64,000 nt of DNA from Candidatus Thiothrix sulfatifontis (GTDB lineage: Bacteria; Pseudomonadota; Gammaproteobacteria; Thiotrichales; Thiotrichaceae): assembly GCA_022828425.1 (NCBI GenBank), contig CP094685.1, forward strand, positions 62,001 through 126,000, in the 5' to 3' direction. The notes under the pieces are model-generated. The model was given only the letters and a program-made list of their open reading frames with translations, was not told where the DNA came from and did not search any database. Each line of letters opens with the position of its first letter. Position 1 is the stretch's first letter. Below, in pieces: positions 40,160 to 51,280 of the stretch. A program made the position numbers and the translations under genes.

Positions 40160-40501
40160 AACACCCTCGCAATGGAAAAACAGACAAAAAACGGCGTAAA
40201 TTATCCCACTGAATGACGCAAAAAAGATACGGAGTGTTCAAATAAAATACATTATATTCACACAGTTACACGGCATGTAAATGTGAATTTTAATCATCAA
40301 GGAATCCTGCACGCTTGTTTCGCACTATTTTATTGCTAATTGGCGGTATGCTCATCAGTTTAGCGGCTCAGGCGCTACCCGCCACGATGCAGGTGATGCT
40401 GGAACGCTGGCTACCACACATTGCCGCACCATAACCGTGAAACCCACGCCAATCATGGGTATAATCCCCGCTCTCCCCTCTAAGCGATAAAAGGATTCCC
40501 C
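40160..40501. other. Intergenic region upstream of rph
   Basis: About 340 bases. At 40315 a TTG-started frame encodes the hydrophobic peptide LFRTILLLIGGMLISLAAQA; beyond position 40380 the sensible continuation (TMQVMLERWLPHIAAP) is in the +1 frame, so this may be a small frameshifted gene. A TATAAT at 40460-40465 is the likely -10 box of the rph operon; its -35 is weak. The rest shows nothing clear. Confidence 0.4.
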
Positions 40502-41218
40502 ATGAGACCCAGCGAACGCGCTCCTGAGCAAATGCGAACGGTTACATTTACCCGCCATTACACCTGCCACGCGGAAGGCTCAGTATTAGTGGAGTTCGGC
40601 AAGACCAAAGTGCTGTGTACCGCCACCGTCGAAGACCGTTTACCCGGCTGGCTCAAAGGCAAAGGTCAAGGTTGGGTCACGGCGGAATACGGCATGTTGC
40701 CGCGTGCCACGGGTTCACGCACCGCTCGCGAAGCCGCCAAAGGCAAACAAGGCGGGCGTACCATGGAAATCCAGCGCTTGATCGGGCGTTCCCTGCGAGC
40801 GGTAGTCGATCTCGAAGCCCTCGGCGAATTCCAAATCACCATCGACTGCGACGTGATTCAAGCCGATGGCGGCACGCGCACGGCTTCAATCAGCGGCGCT
40901 TACGTCGCCTTGTGTGACGCGATTACTTGGCTGCAACAAAATCGCCGCCTGAAGAAAAACCCCTTGCACGGGCAAATCGCAGCGGTTTCCGTCGGCATTT
41001 TTGCAGGCGTGCCGGTACTGGATCTGGATTACACCGAAGATTCCACGGCTGAAACCGACATGAACGTGGTGATGAACGAAGCCGGACAATTCATCGAATT
41101 GCAAGGCACTGCCGAAGGTCACGCCTTCCGCCGCGACGAACTCGACGCCATGCTGGTATTGGCAGAAAAAGGCATTCGGGAAATCATGCAAGCACAACAA
41201 CAGGCATTGGAATCATGA
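40502..41218 (+). CDS. rph: Ribonuclease PH
   Basis: A 238-residue phosphate-dependent 3'-5' exoribonuclease that trims tRNA 3' ends. The start [20 protein letters not shown], the catalytic [20 protein letters not shown] and the phosphate-binding SRTARE-type Arg residues, plus [20 protein letters not shown] and the Asp in [17 protein letters not shown], are all intact. It is the first gene of a tightly coupled four-gene unit; its stop overlaps the rdgB ATG (ATGA). GGAT lies near the start codon. Confidence 0.97.
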   Translation: MRPSERAPEQMRTVTFTRHYTCHAEGSVLVEFGKTKVLCTATVEDRLPGWLKGKGQGWVTAEYGMLPRATGSRTAREAAKGKQGGRTMEIQRLIGRSLRAVVDLEALGEFQITIDCDVIQADGGTRTASISGAYVALCDAITWLQQNRRLKKNPLHGQIAAVSVGIFAGVPVLDLDYTEDSTAETDMNVVMNEAGQFIELQGTAEGHAFRRDELDAMLVLAEKGIREIMQAQQQALES

Positions 41219-41817
41219 GTCAACGCATGGTGTTAGCCTCTGGCAATGCTGGAAAACTGCGCGAATTCAACGCAATGCTGGCGGATTTAGGCATTGAATT
41301 TGTACGCCAAAGCGAATTGGGGGTGCAAGATGCCGATGAAACCGGCTTAACCTTCGTCGAAAATGCCTTAATCAAAGCGCGTCACGCCGCTCAACACACC
41401 GGAATGCCCGCGATGGCAGACGATTCCGGCATTGTGGTCGATGCTCTCGGCGGCGCACCGGGGCTGTATTCCGCCCGTTATTCTGGCGAACACGGCGACG
41501 ATGCTGCCAATAACGCTAAATTGCTGGAAGCGCTCAAAGACGTGCCGGACGCGCAACGCACCGCACGTTTCTATTGCTGCATTGTTTACTTGCGCCATGC
41601 CGAAGACCAATTGCCGATCATTGCCGAAGCCAGTTGGAAAGGTCGTATTCTGCACAGCTTGAGCGGGGTGAACGGCTTTGGTTACGACCCCTTGTTTTAC
41701 GTACCAACCCACGGCTGCTCGTCCGCCGAACTGCCAGCAGATGAAAAAAATCGCATCAGCCATCGCGGGCAAGCCTTGCGTAAATTGCATGAATTGCTAC
41801 TGGAGAACGCCGGGTGA
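41215..41817 (+). CDS. rdgB: dITP/XTP pyrophosphatase (RdgB/HAM1 family)
   Basis: A 200-residue house-cleaning enzyme that hydrolyses dITP, ITP and XTP to the monophosphates. [16 protein letters not shown] (substrate/metal loop), [33 protein letters not shown] and [11 protein letters not shown] are the family motifs. Its stop overlaps the gmhB start (GTGA). The rph-rdgB order is conserved in many bacteria. Confidence 0.96.
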   Translation: MSQRMVLASGNAGKLREFNAMLADLGIEFVRQSELGVQDADETGLTFVENALIKARHAAQHTGMPAMADDSGIVVDALGGAPGLYSARYSGEHGDDAANNAKLLEALKDVPDAQRTARFYCCIVYLRHAEDQLPIIAEASWKGRILHSLSGVNGFGYDPLFYVPTHGCSSAELPADEKNRISHRGQALRKLHELLLENAG

Positions 41818-42359
41818 AACTCATCATCCTCGACCGTGACGGCGTGATTAACGAAGATTCCGATGCGTTCATCAAAACGGTGGACGAATGGATTCCCATC
41901 CCCGGTAGCATTGCAGCGATGGCGCGGCTCTATCACGCCGGATACACGCTGGCGATTGCCACCAACCAATCGGGCATTGCGCGTGGCTATTACGACGTTG
42001 CGACCTTGGATGCGATGCACGCCAAACTGCGCCACTTATTAGCCGCGCACGGCGGTGAAGTCGCTTACATCGCCTATTGCCCGCACCTTAGCAGCGATCA
42101 TTGTGAGTGCCGCAAACCGAAACCGGGGATGCTGCTCACCATTGCAGAACATTTCGGCACAAATCCCGCGCAAGCCCACGTCGTCGGTGATTCGCTACGC
42201 GACTGGCAAGCCGCCGCTGCGGTGGGTGCAAGCTATGCCCAAGTCCGTACCGGCAAAGGCTTGCGCACGCTGGCAGAGGGCAAGCTTCCCGCCGCACTAC
42301 CTGTGTTTGATAATTTGGCAGATTATGCCGATTCACTTTTGGGAACCACTTCAGCATGA
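41814..42359 (+). CDS. gmhB: D-glycero-beta-D-manno-heptose 1,7-bisphosphate 7-phosphatase
   Basis: A 181-residue HAD-superfamily phosphatase acting in ADP-heptose synthesis for lipopolysaccharide. The nucleophile is in [11 protein letters not shown] (residues 4-14), followed by [10 protein letters not shown], the zinc-binding loop [19 protein letters not shown] and [12 protein letters not shown]. The start codon is GTG at 41814, overlapping the rdgB stop. A GmhB-type rather than histidinol-phosphatase role is supported by the Cys-rich zinc loop and the adjacent acyltransferase of envelope metabolism. Confidence 0.92.
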   Translation: MKLIILDRDGVINEDSDAFIKTVDEWIPIPGSIAAMARLYHAGYTLAIATNQSGIARGYYDVATLDAMHAKLRHLLAAHGGEVAYIAYCPHLSSDHCECRKPKPGMLLTIAEHFGTNPAQAHVVGDSLRDWQAAAAVGASYAQVRTGKGLRTLAEGKLPAALPVFDNLADYADSLLGTTSA

Positions 42360-43105
42360 ATGCACTTAACACGCTTTGGCTTGGCACTCGTGCCGCGATT
42401 TTCTGGGTAGGCTTTGCGATCAGCACCCTCTTGGCAGGCTTGCTAACCCCGTTGGCTTGGTTGTTTCCGCTCAAATACCGTTACCCCGCGACTACTTTGT
42501 GGAACTGTTTCAACCGTTGGTGGCTGGAGGTAACTTGCGGGGTGAAATACCAAGTGATCGGGCGTGAAAACATCCCCACCGATAGCGCTTTCATCATTAT
42601 GGCTAATCATCAATCAACGTGGGAAACCTTCGCTATCCCCTGTATTTTTCCGCAACAATTAAGCTGGGTGATGAAACGCGAACTGTTGAAGATTCCGTTT
42701 TTTGGCTGGGGTTTGCGGCTGATTCGCCCGATTGCGATTGACCGCAATGCTGGGAAAGCGGCCGTCAAACAAATCTCTCACCAAGGTAAAGCTTTGTTAC
42801 AGGAAGGTATCAGCGTGGTTATTTTCCCCGAAGGCACTCGCGTCGCACCGGATGCCAACGTACCGTTTAAAATTGGCGGCGCAATCCTCGCCTCTCACTC
42901 CGGCTTTCCGGTGGTTCCTGTGGCACACAATGCGGGGTTAAGCTGGCAACGCCATGCGTGGATCAAAAAACCCGGCACGATTACCGTCAGCATCGGCCCG
43001 GCATTTGCCACCCAAGGCTTAAAAACCGATGCCATTAACCAACAGGCGCAACGCTGGATTGAAGCTGAAAAGGCGCGTTTGCCTGCGATTGCGACCACCC
43101 CATAA
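42356..43105 (+). CDS. plsC: 1-acyl-sn-glycerol-3-phosphate acyltransferase
   Basis: A 249-residue membrane enzyme that makes phosphatidic acid from lysophosphatidic acid. An N-terminal hydrophobic region (about 12-40) precedes the catalytic MANHQSTWETFAIP, where the usual H-x4-D is H-x4-E, and the FPEGTRVAPDA motif that binds glycerol phosphate. It overlaps gmhB by 4 bases (ATGA) and ends the rph-rdgB-gmhB-plsC unit. The H-x4-E variant is also known in other bacterial acyltransferases of this type. Confidence 0.92.
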   Translation: MNALNTLWLGTRAAIFWVGFAISTLLAGLLTPLAWLFPLKYRYPATTLWNCFNRWWLEVTCGVKYQVIGRENIPTDSAFIIMANHQSTWETFAIPCIFPQQLSWVMKRELLKIPFFGWGLRLIRPIAIDRNAGKAAVKQISHQGKALLQEGISVVIFPEGTRVAPDANVPFKIGGAILASHSGFPVVPVAHNAGLSWQRHAWIKKPGTITVSIGPAFATQGLKTDAINQQAQRWIEAEKARLPAIATTP

Positions 43106-43250
43106 CGTGCTGAATTATTTATGACCTATTATAAATAATTTCATCAACATTAATCGTGCATTCAGGGTTCACTTCTGTCAAAACTAGACTACTATTTAAT
43201 CTATAGAGTAGGTTTTGTTCACAGTCTCAGATTACCCAAGGAGTGCGCCC

Positions 43251-43574
43251 ATGTCAGCAAGGAAGCTAATACGTAACGCCGTCACAACGTTTGTTACCAC
43301 CCTCATCTTAAGCAGCCATTACGCATACGCCGTCAATGGCGAAGTGCTGTTTAGTGCTGTCGATAATGGCAAGGCTATTTTGCGTGAAGTCAAATGGGAA
43401 ATTGTCGGGCTGGATAGCCACAGCTTACAACACGATAAACGCCATACGTTTACCGCTGAACTGCCGCCGGGTAAATACATCGCTAAGCTCACCTGTGACG
43501 GCAGGAATTACGAACGACCGTTTGATATAGTAACGCCCTTCCATAACGTGGTGATTGAGTGTGCCGGTCATTAA
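43251..43574 (+). CDS. Small exported protein of unknown function
   Basis: A 107-residue protein. A signal peptide (NAVTTFVTTLILSSHYAYA) precedes a domain with VLFSAVDNGKAILREVKWEI and AELPPGKYIAKLTCDGRNYE, an Ig-like or carboxypeptidase-regulatory-like beta fold. Two Cys residues flank the C-terminus. I do not recognise a named family. AAGGAG lies 8 bases before the ATG at 43251; the longer frame lacks a proper start. Confidence 0.6.
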   Translation: MSARKLIRNAVTTFVTTLILSSHYAYAVNGEVLFSAVDNGKAILREVKWEIVGLDSHSLQHDKRHTFTAELPPGKYIAKLTCDGRNYERPFDIVTPFHNVVIECAGH

Positions 43575-43596
43575 GATTGGCAATTGTAAAGGCATA

Positions 43597-43627
43597 AAAA
43601 TAGCCGGATAACATCCATTATCCGGCT
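43597..43627 (-). terminator. Terminator of the outer-membrane protein gene
   Basis: AGCCGGATAA (43602-43611) pairs with TTATCCGGCT (43618-43627) in a perfect 10-base stem. On the minus strand it is followed by ATTTTTATGCC. It ends the leftward gene at 43664 and may also stop the facing rightward transcript. Confidence 0.85.
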
Positions 43628-43663
43628 CAACATTAAAGACTAAAATCAACGCAACTAGAGCGC

Positions 43664-44287
43664 TTAGAAGTTGTAGTGCAACCCAACCGTTGCGGTGGTA
43701 ACACCGGTGTCCGCCGTGCCAACCACGCCCGATTCAATGATTTTAGACTGCTCACCCATGCTCACGAAATGGTCAATGCCAGCCCGCACGCCCATGTGTT
43801 CGCTGAAGTTGTATTCTGCACCCACGCCAACAACGGGGGTGAAACCGGAGTCATCGGTGTTACCTGCGGTGGTTTCTACTTCGCTGTCCCAATAGGCCGC
43901 ACCGACTTTGCCGAACAAACCCGCATTAGCACTCAAGGGCTTACGCCCGACCGCGCTCAACGTCAACGCTTTGGACTGTTGATCGCCGCGCACTGCACCG
44001 CCGTCTTGCTCAATACGGGCGGTATAATCCATATCGGTGTAACCTGCTTCCACGGCCAAATTAGGGCTAAGCGGATACCCAGCATACCCATTGACAGCGC
44101 GGTCAGTGTCACACACTTCACGGCACGCAACGCCCCCAACCCCACAATCTGAACTCAGATCGTTATCATCAATCGACGTATTAATGCCATACCCCACGCC
44201 CACATAAGGCGCTTTTGGCGAGCCTGCCATTGCTACACCACTGAACAATACAACCGCGACACTCACCAAAGGCAAATATTTATTCAT
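43664..44287 (-). CDS. Outer-membrane beta-barrel protein (OmpA/OmpW-like)
   Basis: A 207-residue protein with a signal peptide (LPLVSVAVVLFSGVAMA) and an eight-strand type barrel: YVGVGYGINTS at the N-terminus, repeated aromatic-bounded strands (FGKVGAAYWDSEVE, VVGVGAEYNFSEHMGVRAGI) and the C-terminal VGLHYNF ending in Phe. Cys residues near 48-60 may form disulphides in an outer loop. It matches the outer-membrane protein beta-barrel family. It is monocistronic with its own terminator. Confidence 0.8.
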   Translation of the reverse strand: MNKYLPLVSVAVVLFSGVAMAGSPKAPYVGVGYGINTSIDDNDLSSDCGVGGVACREVCDTDRAVNGYAGYPLSPNLAVEAGYTDMDYTARIEQDGGAVRGDQQSKALTLSAVGRKPLSANAGLFGKVGAAYWDSEVETTAGNTDDSGFTPVVGVGAEYNFSEHMGVRAGIDHFVSMGEQSKIIESGVVGTADTGVTTATVGLHYNF

Positions 44288-44377
44288 CTACGTTTCCTCA
44301 TTTGTGTTTATGCTCTAATGAATTTAGCAGAAATGAAAGAAATCGTTATTTATTGTTTTTATGAGATTGAATATTTA

Positions 44378-44770
44378 TCAGCCCGCCCGATTCCGCATGT
44401 GGTCAGCCACATTCGCAAAGGAAGCCTTTAACTGCATTTTCAATAATTCGTCGGTCACTTGCTCATCCAATGCCATATTCATGCACAGCAACCACTGATC
44501 ACGCATTTGGGTATCCACCGGAAATGGCGCGTGCCGCATCCGCAAACGCGGGTGTCCGTATTCTGCTTCATACAAACCCGGCCCGCCTAGCCAGCCCGAC
44601 AAAAACTTAAACAATTTATCGCGGGCGGGTTGCGAATCTTGCGGGTGGATTTTGCGCAACTCCCACGCTTCCGGCAATTCATCCATAATGTCGTAAAAGC
44701 GGTTCACTAAGCGCGAAATACCGGCTTCGCCGCCGAGCATGTCATAGTGGGTTGTGATCGGTAATTCCAT
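44378..44770 (-). CDS. Group II truncated haemoglobin
   Basis: A 130-residue globin of the trHbO group. YDMLGGEAGISRLVNRFYDIM is the N-terminal signature; FKFLSGWLGGPGLY and YGHPRLRMRHAPFPV follow, the latter with the proximal His. WLLCMNMALDE carries the Trp G8 typical of group II. Such globins bind oxygen or sulphide and may protect respiration under low oxygen. It is a single gene on the minus strand. Confidence 0.92.
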   Translation of the reverse strand: MELPITTHYDMLGGEAGISRLVNRFYDIMDELPEAWELRKIHPQDSQPARDKLFKFLSGWLGGPGLYEAEYGHPRLRMRHAPFPVDTQMRDQWLLCMNMALDEQVTDELLKMQLKASFANVADHMRNRAG

Positions 44771-44850
44771 ACGTAACCTTGTGTTTCAAGCGATAAAGCT
44801 GAAAGTCTAAGGCGTTTTTAAACCGATTCGCATGTAATTTCGCAAATACA

Positions 44851-44879
44851 TTAGAAAATTAACACATTGTCAGTATAAT
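44851..44879 (+). promoter_or_regulatory. Probable promoter of typA
   Basis: A consensus -10 TATAAT (44874-44879) lies 17 bases after a weak -35 TTAGAA (44851-44856). Transcription should begin near 44886, only about 30 bases before the likely start codon. Confidence 0.55.
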
Positions 44880-44914
44880 CGCGTCTTTCATGAATTCATT
44901 TGAGTACCTTAGCT

Positions 44915-46765
<1,851 letters not shown>

Positions 46766-46774
46766 ATCGCGCGT

Positions 46775-46804
46775 AAAAAACCCGCCACAATCGGCGGGTT
46801 TTTT
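46775..46804. terminator. Terminator of typA
   Basis: AAAAAACCCGCC, an ACAATC loop and GGCGGGTTTTTT form a strong hairpin with a T run directly after typA. Confidence 0.9.
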
Positions 46805-46873
46805 ACGACAAGCAATCTGGTGATCTAATAACCTTACTGCATATCATATGCTGACCATTCGAGGTATACACCG

Positions 46874-47596
46874 ATGGTAACAAACGAAGCGAAGAATAAG
46901 TTTGAAAAAAAACTAAATTTAGGTTGCGGTCACGATTATAAAGAAGGATATATCAACATTGATTTTAATTCTTCACATAAAGTTGATATTGTATCGGATG
47001 TTACTTGGCTAAAACCGCTAGAAGATAAAATTGCTATAGAAATCATTGCTCAAGATGTCCTTGAACATATATCAAGAGATCAATGTCAAACGGCTCTGAG
47101 AGAATGGAATCGGATAATGATGCCTGATGGAAAATTGATTATTCGAGTACCCAGTTTGATTCATTTATTAAACCTCCTCAACCAACCTGACTTTCAACCA
47201 TTTGAAAAACAAGAAATTCTTATACAGAATCTTTTTGGTACGCAACATTATAATGGTGATTTCCATCTTAATGGCTTCACAAAAACCACGCTAAAATCTC
47301 ATTTAGAACAGGCTGGATTTAAAGCCATTGAAATAAAAATAATTGATGAATGGATGTTGGAAGCCACATCAATTAAGGTTCATCATTATCCACCCGATGA
47401 AATATTGCGCATAGAAGATGATGAGATTTTTATTAATCACGCATTTATCTCGATTTTAAAAAGGCAAGCTGATCCTGAAGGTTTGGAGTATTATCTTGAT
47501 TTAATTCAGAAAGACAAGATTCCTCGTGAATCCGTTCTAAAAAACTTGCAGGCCAGTGATGAATATAATCGCATAAATATTGTTAATAGTTTTTGA
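46874..47596 (+). CDS. SAM-dependent methyltransferase with C-terminal DUF4214
   Basis: A 240-residue protein. The class I methyltransferase motif I is KLNLGCGHDYKEGYINID (about 13-30); AQDVLEHISRDQ and RIMMPDGKLIIRVP follow, as in sugar- or polysaccharide-associated methyltransferases. The last 50 residues (HAFISILKRQADPEGLEYYL, RESVLKNLQASDEY) are a DUF4214 unit, a domain often found on glycan-related or surface proteins. GAGG lies upstream of the ATG. The gene is visibly more AT-rich than its surroundings and stands alone after the typA terminator, so I suspect recent acquisition. Confidence 0.8.
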   Translation: MVTNEAKNKFEKKLNLGCGHDYKEGYINIDFNSSHKVDIVSDVTWLKPLEDKIAIEIIAQDVLEHISRDQCQTALREWNRIMMPDGKLIIRVPSLIHLLNLLNQPDFQPFEKQEILIQNLFGTQHYNGDFHLNGFTKTTLKSHLEQAGFKAIEIKIIDEWMLEATSIKVHHYPPDEILRIEDDEIFINHAFISILKRQADPEGLEYYLDLIQKDKIPRESVLKNLQASDEYNRINIVNSF

Positions 47597-47650
47597 TAAA
47601 ATCACATCGGCAATTCTAGAAAATCTACACAAACGAACAAGATGGTAAGC

Positions 47651-47815
47651 ATGAACAAAATATTTTTAACTCTGATAGTAGCTGGACTTCTGCAAGGCTG
47701 TGCCGTACAAATGGCAAGTTCTGCCGTGGGCGTCGTGGCTGGCACGGCAATTGGCGTAGCGAAAGTGCCATTCCAAGTCGGCGGCGCTGTCGTTGATGTG
47801 GTCAGCGGCAACTAA
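47651..47815 (+). CDS. Small lipoprotein
   Basis: A 54-residue protein not longer than a signal peptide plus a short tail. The N-terminus NKIFLTLIVAGLLQGC ends with a lipobox-type Cys at residue 16, and the mature part repeats Val/Ala/Gly (SAVGVVAGTAIGVAKVPFQV, then GGAVVDVVSGN). It resembles the very small NF038104-type lipoproteins. An in-frame ATG at 47642 is an alternative start. It converges with folE. Confidence 0.7.
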   Translation: MNKIFLTLIVAGLLQGCAVQMASSAVGVVAGTAIGVAKVPFQVGGAVVDVVSGN

Positions 47816-47820
47816 ACCAC

Positions 47821-48369
47821 TCACTTAATTAAGTGCAGGAATTCCTGCCGCGTGCGGCTGTTATCGCGGAATTCCCCCAACATCATCGACGTCACTGTGG
47901 ATGAATGCTGCTTTTGCACCCCACGCATCATCATGCAGAAATGCTGCGCTTCTAGCACCACGCCAACCCCTGCCGCGCCCGTTACTTGCTGAATCGCGTC
48001 GGCAATCTGCTTGGTCATGTTTTCCTGAATCTGCAAGCGTCTGGCATACATATCGGTAATGCGGGCAATTTTCGACAGCCCCAGCACTTTGCCTTTAGGC
48101 AAGTACGCAATGTGTGCTTTGCCCACGAAGGGCAGCAAATGGTGTTCGCACAAGGAATAGAATTCGATGTCCTTCACCACCACCATTTCATCGTTGTCAG
48201 AATCGAACACCGCGCCATTCACGATGATTTCTAGCGATTGCTGATAGCCTTGAGTCAAAAAACCGAAGGCTTTGGCGGCGCGTTCCGGGGTTTTTTGCAG
48301 CCCGTCACGGGTAATGTCTTCACCTATGCTGGTAATCAGCTCGGCATAGAGTTGGCTGGCATCTGTCAT
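47821..48369 (-). CDS. folE: GTP cyclohydrolase I
   Basis: A 182-residue enzyme for the first step of tetrahydrofolate synthesis. Zinc ligands are in [18 protein letters not shown] and the Cys of [35 protein letters not shown] and [13 protein letters not shown] are the conserved active-site segments. Length fits the shorter FolE1 form. It lies 104 bases downstream of purD on the same strand. Confidence 0.97.
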   Translation of the reverse strand: MTDASQLYAELITSIGEDITRDGLQKTPERAAKAFGFLTQGYQQSLEIIVNGAVFDSDNDEMVVVKDIEFYSLCEHHLLPFVGKAHIAYLPKGKVLGLSKIARITDMYARRLQIQENMTKQIADAIQQVTGAAGVGVVLEAQHFCMMMRGVQKQHSSTVTSMMLGEFRDNSRTRQEFLHLIK

Positions 48370-48472
48370 TGTTATTGTCCTGCTGGGTAATTAAGTGTGA
48401 CAACAACGTTAAGCTGATTACCCACCGATGACAAGTAGGGCAGGAAATGCTGAGGTTTGACAGCCGTTGCAA

Positions 48473-49762
48473 TCAAGCATTGCGCTCACGGGCAATCGCC
48501 CGATGCCCAATATCCTGCCGGTAATACACACCCTGCCAGTCAATCGCCTCAACCAGTTTGTAAGCATTTTTCTGCGCTTCGGTGACATTACTGCCCAAAC
48601 CCACCGCGCACAACACCCGCCCACCGCTGGTCACAACCTTGCCATCTTGAAACGCCGTACCCGCATGAAACACCTTGCCATCGAGGATTGCCGCCACTTC
48701 CAAGCCCGCAATCACGTCACCCTTGCGGTAAGCATCCGGGTAGCCACCCGCCGCCAACACCACGCCCAATGCCGCACGGCTATCCCACTCGGCGGTCACT
48801 TTATCCAAACGCGCATCCAACGCTGCTTCCAGCAAACCGACGAAATCAGACTGCAAGCGCACCATAATCGGCTGGGTTTCGGGATCACCAAAACGGCAAT
48901 TGAATTCCAGCACTTTCGGCACGCCTTGCGCATTGATCATCACGCCCGCGTACAAAAAGCCGGTGTAGGGAATGCCATCTGCCGCCATGCCGCGTACGGT
49001 GGGGTAAATCACTTCCTGCATAATGCGTTCGTGCATCGCCGGGGTAACAACGGGCGCGGGGGAATACGCCCCCATACCGCCAGTATTCGGGCCTTTATCG
49101 CCGTTATCACGGGCTTTGTGGTCTTGCGAACTTGCCATTGCCAACACGTGTTCGCCATCCACCATCACAATGAAACTGGCTTCTTCACCCAGCAAAAACT
49201 CTTCAATCACCACGCGACTACCCGCCGCACCAAAGGCATTGCCTGCCAGCATATCCTGTACCGCTGCAATCGCCTCGTCCTCGGTTTGCGCCAGAATCAC
49301 GCCCTTGCCCGCCGCCAAACCGTCGGCTTTCACCACAATCGGCGCACCCATTTTGCGGATGTAGGCAATCGCCGGTTCAACCTCGGTGAAATTCGCGTAT
49401 TCGGCAGTGGCAATGTGATGCCGCGCCAGAAAATCCTTGGCAAAGGCTTTCGACGATTCCAATTGCGCCGCTTGCTGAGTCGGGCCAAAACAACGCAAAC
49501 CTGCCGCCCGGAATTTATCCACAATGCCTTTGGAAAGCGGTGCTTCGGGGCCAACCACCGTCAGCTCAATCGCGTGTTGCTGCGCGTATGCCAGCAAAGC
49601 ATCCACGTCTTCCGCCGCAATCGGCACATTGCGCATATTGGGTTCTAACGCCGTGCCCGCGTTACCGGGAGCAACCAACACCTCGCTTACCCGCCCAGAC
49701 TGTGCAATTTTCCATGCCAGCGCATGTTCACGCCCACCGCCACCTACTACCAGCACTTTCAT
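48473..49762 (-). CDS. purD: Phosphoribosylamine-glycine ligase
   Basis: A 429-residue ATP-grasp enzyme for the second step of purine synthesis. KVLVVGGGGREHALAWKIAQ is the N-terminal motif; VKADGLAAGKGVILA binds ATP, and LEFNCRFGDPETQPIM carries metal ligands. GGMGAYSPAPVVTPAM is the PurD signature. No purH lies next to it. A 393-codon frame on the other strand is its mirror and is not a gene. Confidence 0.97.
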   Translation of the reverse strand: MKVLVVGGGGREHALAWKIAQSGRVSEVLVAPGNAGTALEPNMRNVPIAAEDVDALLAYAQQHAIELTVVGPEAPLSKGIVDKFRAAGLRCFGPTQQAAQLESSKAFAKDFLARHHIATAEYANFTEVEPAIAYIRKMGAPIVVKADGLAAGKGVILAQTEDEAIAAVQDMLAGNAFGAAGSRVVIEEFLLGEEASFIVMVDGEHVLAMASSQDHKARDNGDKGPNTGGMGAYSPAPVVTPAMHERIMQEVIYPTVRGMAADGIPYTGFLYAGVMINAQGVPKVLEFNCRFGDPETQPIMVRLQSDFVGLLEAALDARLDKVTAEWDSRAALGVVLAAGGYPDAYRKGDVIAGLEVAAILDGKVFHAGTAFQDGKVVTSGGRVLCAVGLGSNVTEAQKNAYKLVEAIDWQGVYYRQDIGHRAIARERNA

Positions 49763-49891
49763 GTGTTACTCCCGTTGCATCCTGAAAAACGCACCATTAA
49801 AGCGGGATTAGGTAGCCGTTTCAAGCGTTCATGCGTTTAATTGTCAGTAAGTTGAGGCCGGAAACACCGCGCATAAAGGAATAGCCGGGAT

Positions 49892-50221
49892 ATGAATCAC
49901 TATTGTTACTATGGATGCTTGTTCATCGCTGCCGCATTAATGGGATGCGGGCAAAAAACCCACCCATCAGCACCCGCCAGCCGCGTGATCGCCACCTTGT
50001 ACGCCGTACACACCGACACGGAGGCCGTCCCCTGTTATCGCTTACCCGATGCAACCTCGCCCGCTGTCCTCCACCTGCGTGATCAACAACAAGTTGCATT
50101 GGTATCGCCACAAGGCAGCATGGTGCAACAAGGTGAAAATTACTGGTTGCACGTTTACCCCCGTGTCGAGCCACGCCCCGCTTGTTACCTGAATGTACGC
50201 CACCTGATGCCACTGGCTTGA
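49892..50221 (+). CDS. Putative lipoprotein of unknown function
   Basis: A 109-residue protein. FIAAALMGCGQ carries a lipobox with Cys at about 19; the remainder is a small beta-rich domain, possibly SH3-like, with RVIATLYAVHTDTEAVPCYR, QQVALVSPQGSMVQQGENYW and PACYLNVRHLMPL. Two further Cys residues could form a disulphide. No family is recognised with confidence. It precedes fkpB by 45 bases on the same strand. Confidence 0.6.
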   Translation: MNHYCYYGCLFIAAALMGCGQKTHPSAPASRVIATLYAVHTDTEAVPCYRLPDATSPAVLHLRDQQQVALVSPQGSMVQQGENYWLHVYPRVEPRPACYLNVRHLMPLA

Positions 50222-50266
50222 ACACTCTGGTATCCTCACGGTTTTCTCCAGCCACAAGCGATCACC

Positions 50267-50704
50267 ATGAGTCATACCGTTCAAGCCAATAGCCGCATTC
50301 GCTGGCGTTACCAGTTATTCCTCGCCGAGGGGCATAAGGTGGAAGCCAGCGCAGACCCGGCTGGCGACATTTTGCAACTGGGAAAAGGTGACATTCACCC
50401 CAATCTGGAAAGTGCCCTGATCGGTTTGCCCCAAGGCGAACCCATCCGCTTGATTATTATGGCGGATCAAGCCTTCGGCTATCCTGACCCGGATGCCATT
50501 CAAACCTTGGCACGCGATGAATTCCCCGCCGACTGGCAGCTAAACGTCGGGCAAATCATCAGCTTTGCGCTACCGTCAGGGCAAGAAATCCCCGGCAAAG
50601 TGCGCGACATCAGTGTTGATAGCGTGGTCGTCGATTTCAACCATCCGCTGGCTGGGCATAACATCACCTTTGAACTGGAAATCCTCGACATTTTGGAAGC
50701 CTAA
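50267..50704 (+). CDS. fkpB: FKBP-type peptidyl-prolyl isomerase (SlpA/FkpB)
   Basis: A 145-residue cytoplasmic isomerase-chaperone of the SlyD-like group. RWRYQLFLAEGHKVEASADP and LGKGDIHPNLESALIGLPQG are the first FKBP strands, ADQAFGYPDPDAIQTLARDE the insertion domain start, and PLAGHNITFELEILDIL the typical end. SlpA is often in the lspA-ispH operon; here it is separate. The DUF1415 gene starts 3 bases after it. Confidence 0.9.
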   Translation: MSHTVQANSRIRWRYQLFLAEGHKVEASADPAGDILQLGKGDIHPNLESALIGLPQGEPIRLIIMADQAFGYPDPDAIQTLARDEFPADWQLNVGQIISFALPSGQEIPGKVRDISVDSVVVDFNHPLAGHNITFELEILDILEA

Positions 50705-50707
50705 GCC

Positions 50708-51280
50708 ATGAAACATTCCAACGCTACCTACATCGCCCAAACCCGTTGCTGGCTGGAAAACGTTGTCCTCAAACACAACCTCTGCCCCTTCGCACACAAG
50801 CCGTTCAAAAGCGGGCAAATCCGCTTTGTTGTCACCGATTCCGCCCGCCCCGAATTTTTGCTGGAAGATTTGCAGTATGAACTCGAACAACTCCGCGCCA
50901 CGCCCGCGAGCGAAGTCGAAACCACGCTACTGATTCACCCCGGCACGCTGGAAGATTTCATGGAATACAACGACTTCCTCGATACGGTCGATGCGCTCTT
51001 GGAAGACGGCGGCTTTGAAGGTGAATTCCAAGTCGCGAGTTTCCACCCCGACTACCAGTTTGACGGCACGCGCCCGAATGACGCGGAAAACTTCACCAAC
51101 CGTTCACCCTGGCCAATGCTGCACTTAATCCGCGAAGACAGCTTGGCGCAAGCCGTGGACAGTTATCCTGATGTCGATGCGATTCCTGAGCGCAATATTG
51201 AAACCATGAACGCGCTCGGCACTGCACACCACCGTCAAGTGCTAGAAACCTGTTTGCAAACCAAAAAAGAGCCTGAATGA
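50708..51280 (+). CDS. DUF1415 family protein
   Basis: A 190-residue protein beginning YIAQTRCWLENVVLKHNLCP, with FVVTDSARPEFLLEDLQYEL, TTLLIHPGTLEDFMEYNDFL and FQVASFHPDYQFDGTRPND. These match DUF1415, a widespread family in Proteobacteria with no assigned function. There is no signal peptide. It lies 3 bases after fkpB and overlaps the rhomboid gene by 4 bases (ATGA), so the three form a unit. Confidence 0.88.
   Translation: MKHSNATYIAQTRCWLENVVLKHNLCPFAHKPFKSGQIRFVVTDSARPEFLLEDLQYELEQLRATPASEVETTLLIHPGTLEDFMEYNDFLDTVDALLEDGGFEGEFQVASFHPDYQFDGTRPNDAENFTNRSPWPMLHLIREDSLAQAVDSYPDVDAIPERNIETMNALGTAHHRQVLETCLQTKKEPE

Noticed and set aside
48467..49648. A 393-codon open frame on the plus strand
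   Set aside because: It lies wholly antisense to purD, is rich in His/Arg/Gln as expected of a mirror frame in GC-rich DNA, and matches no family.
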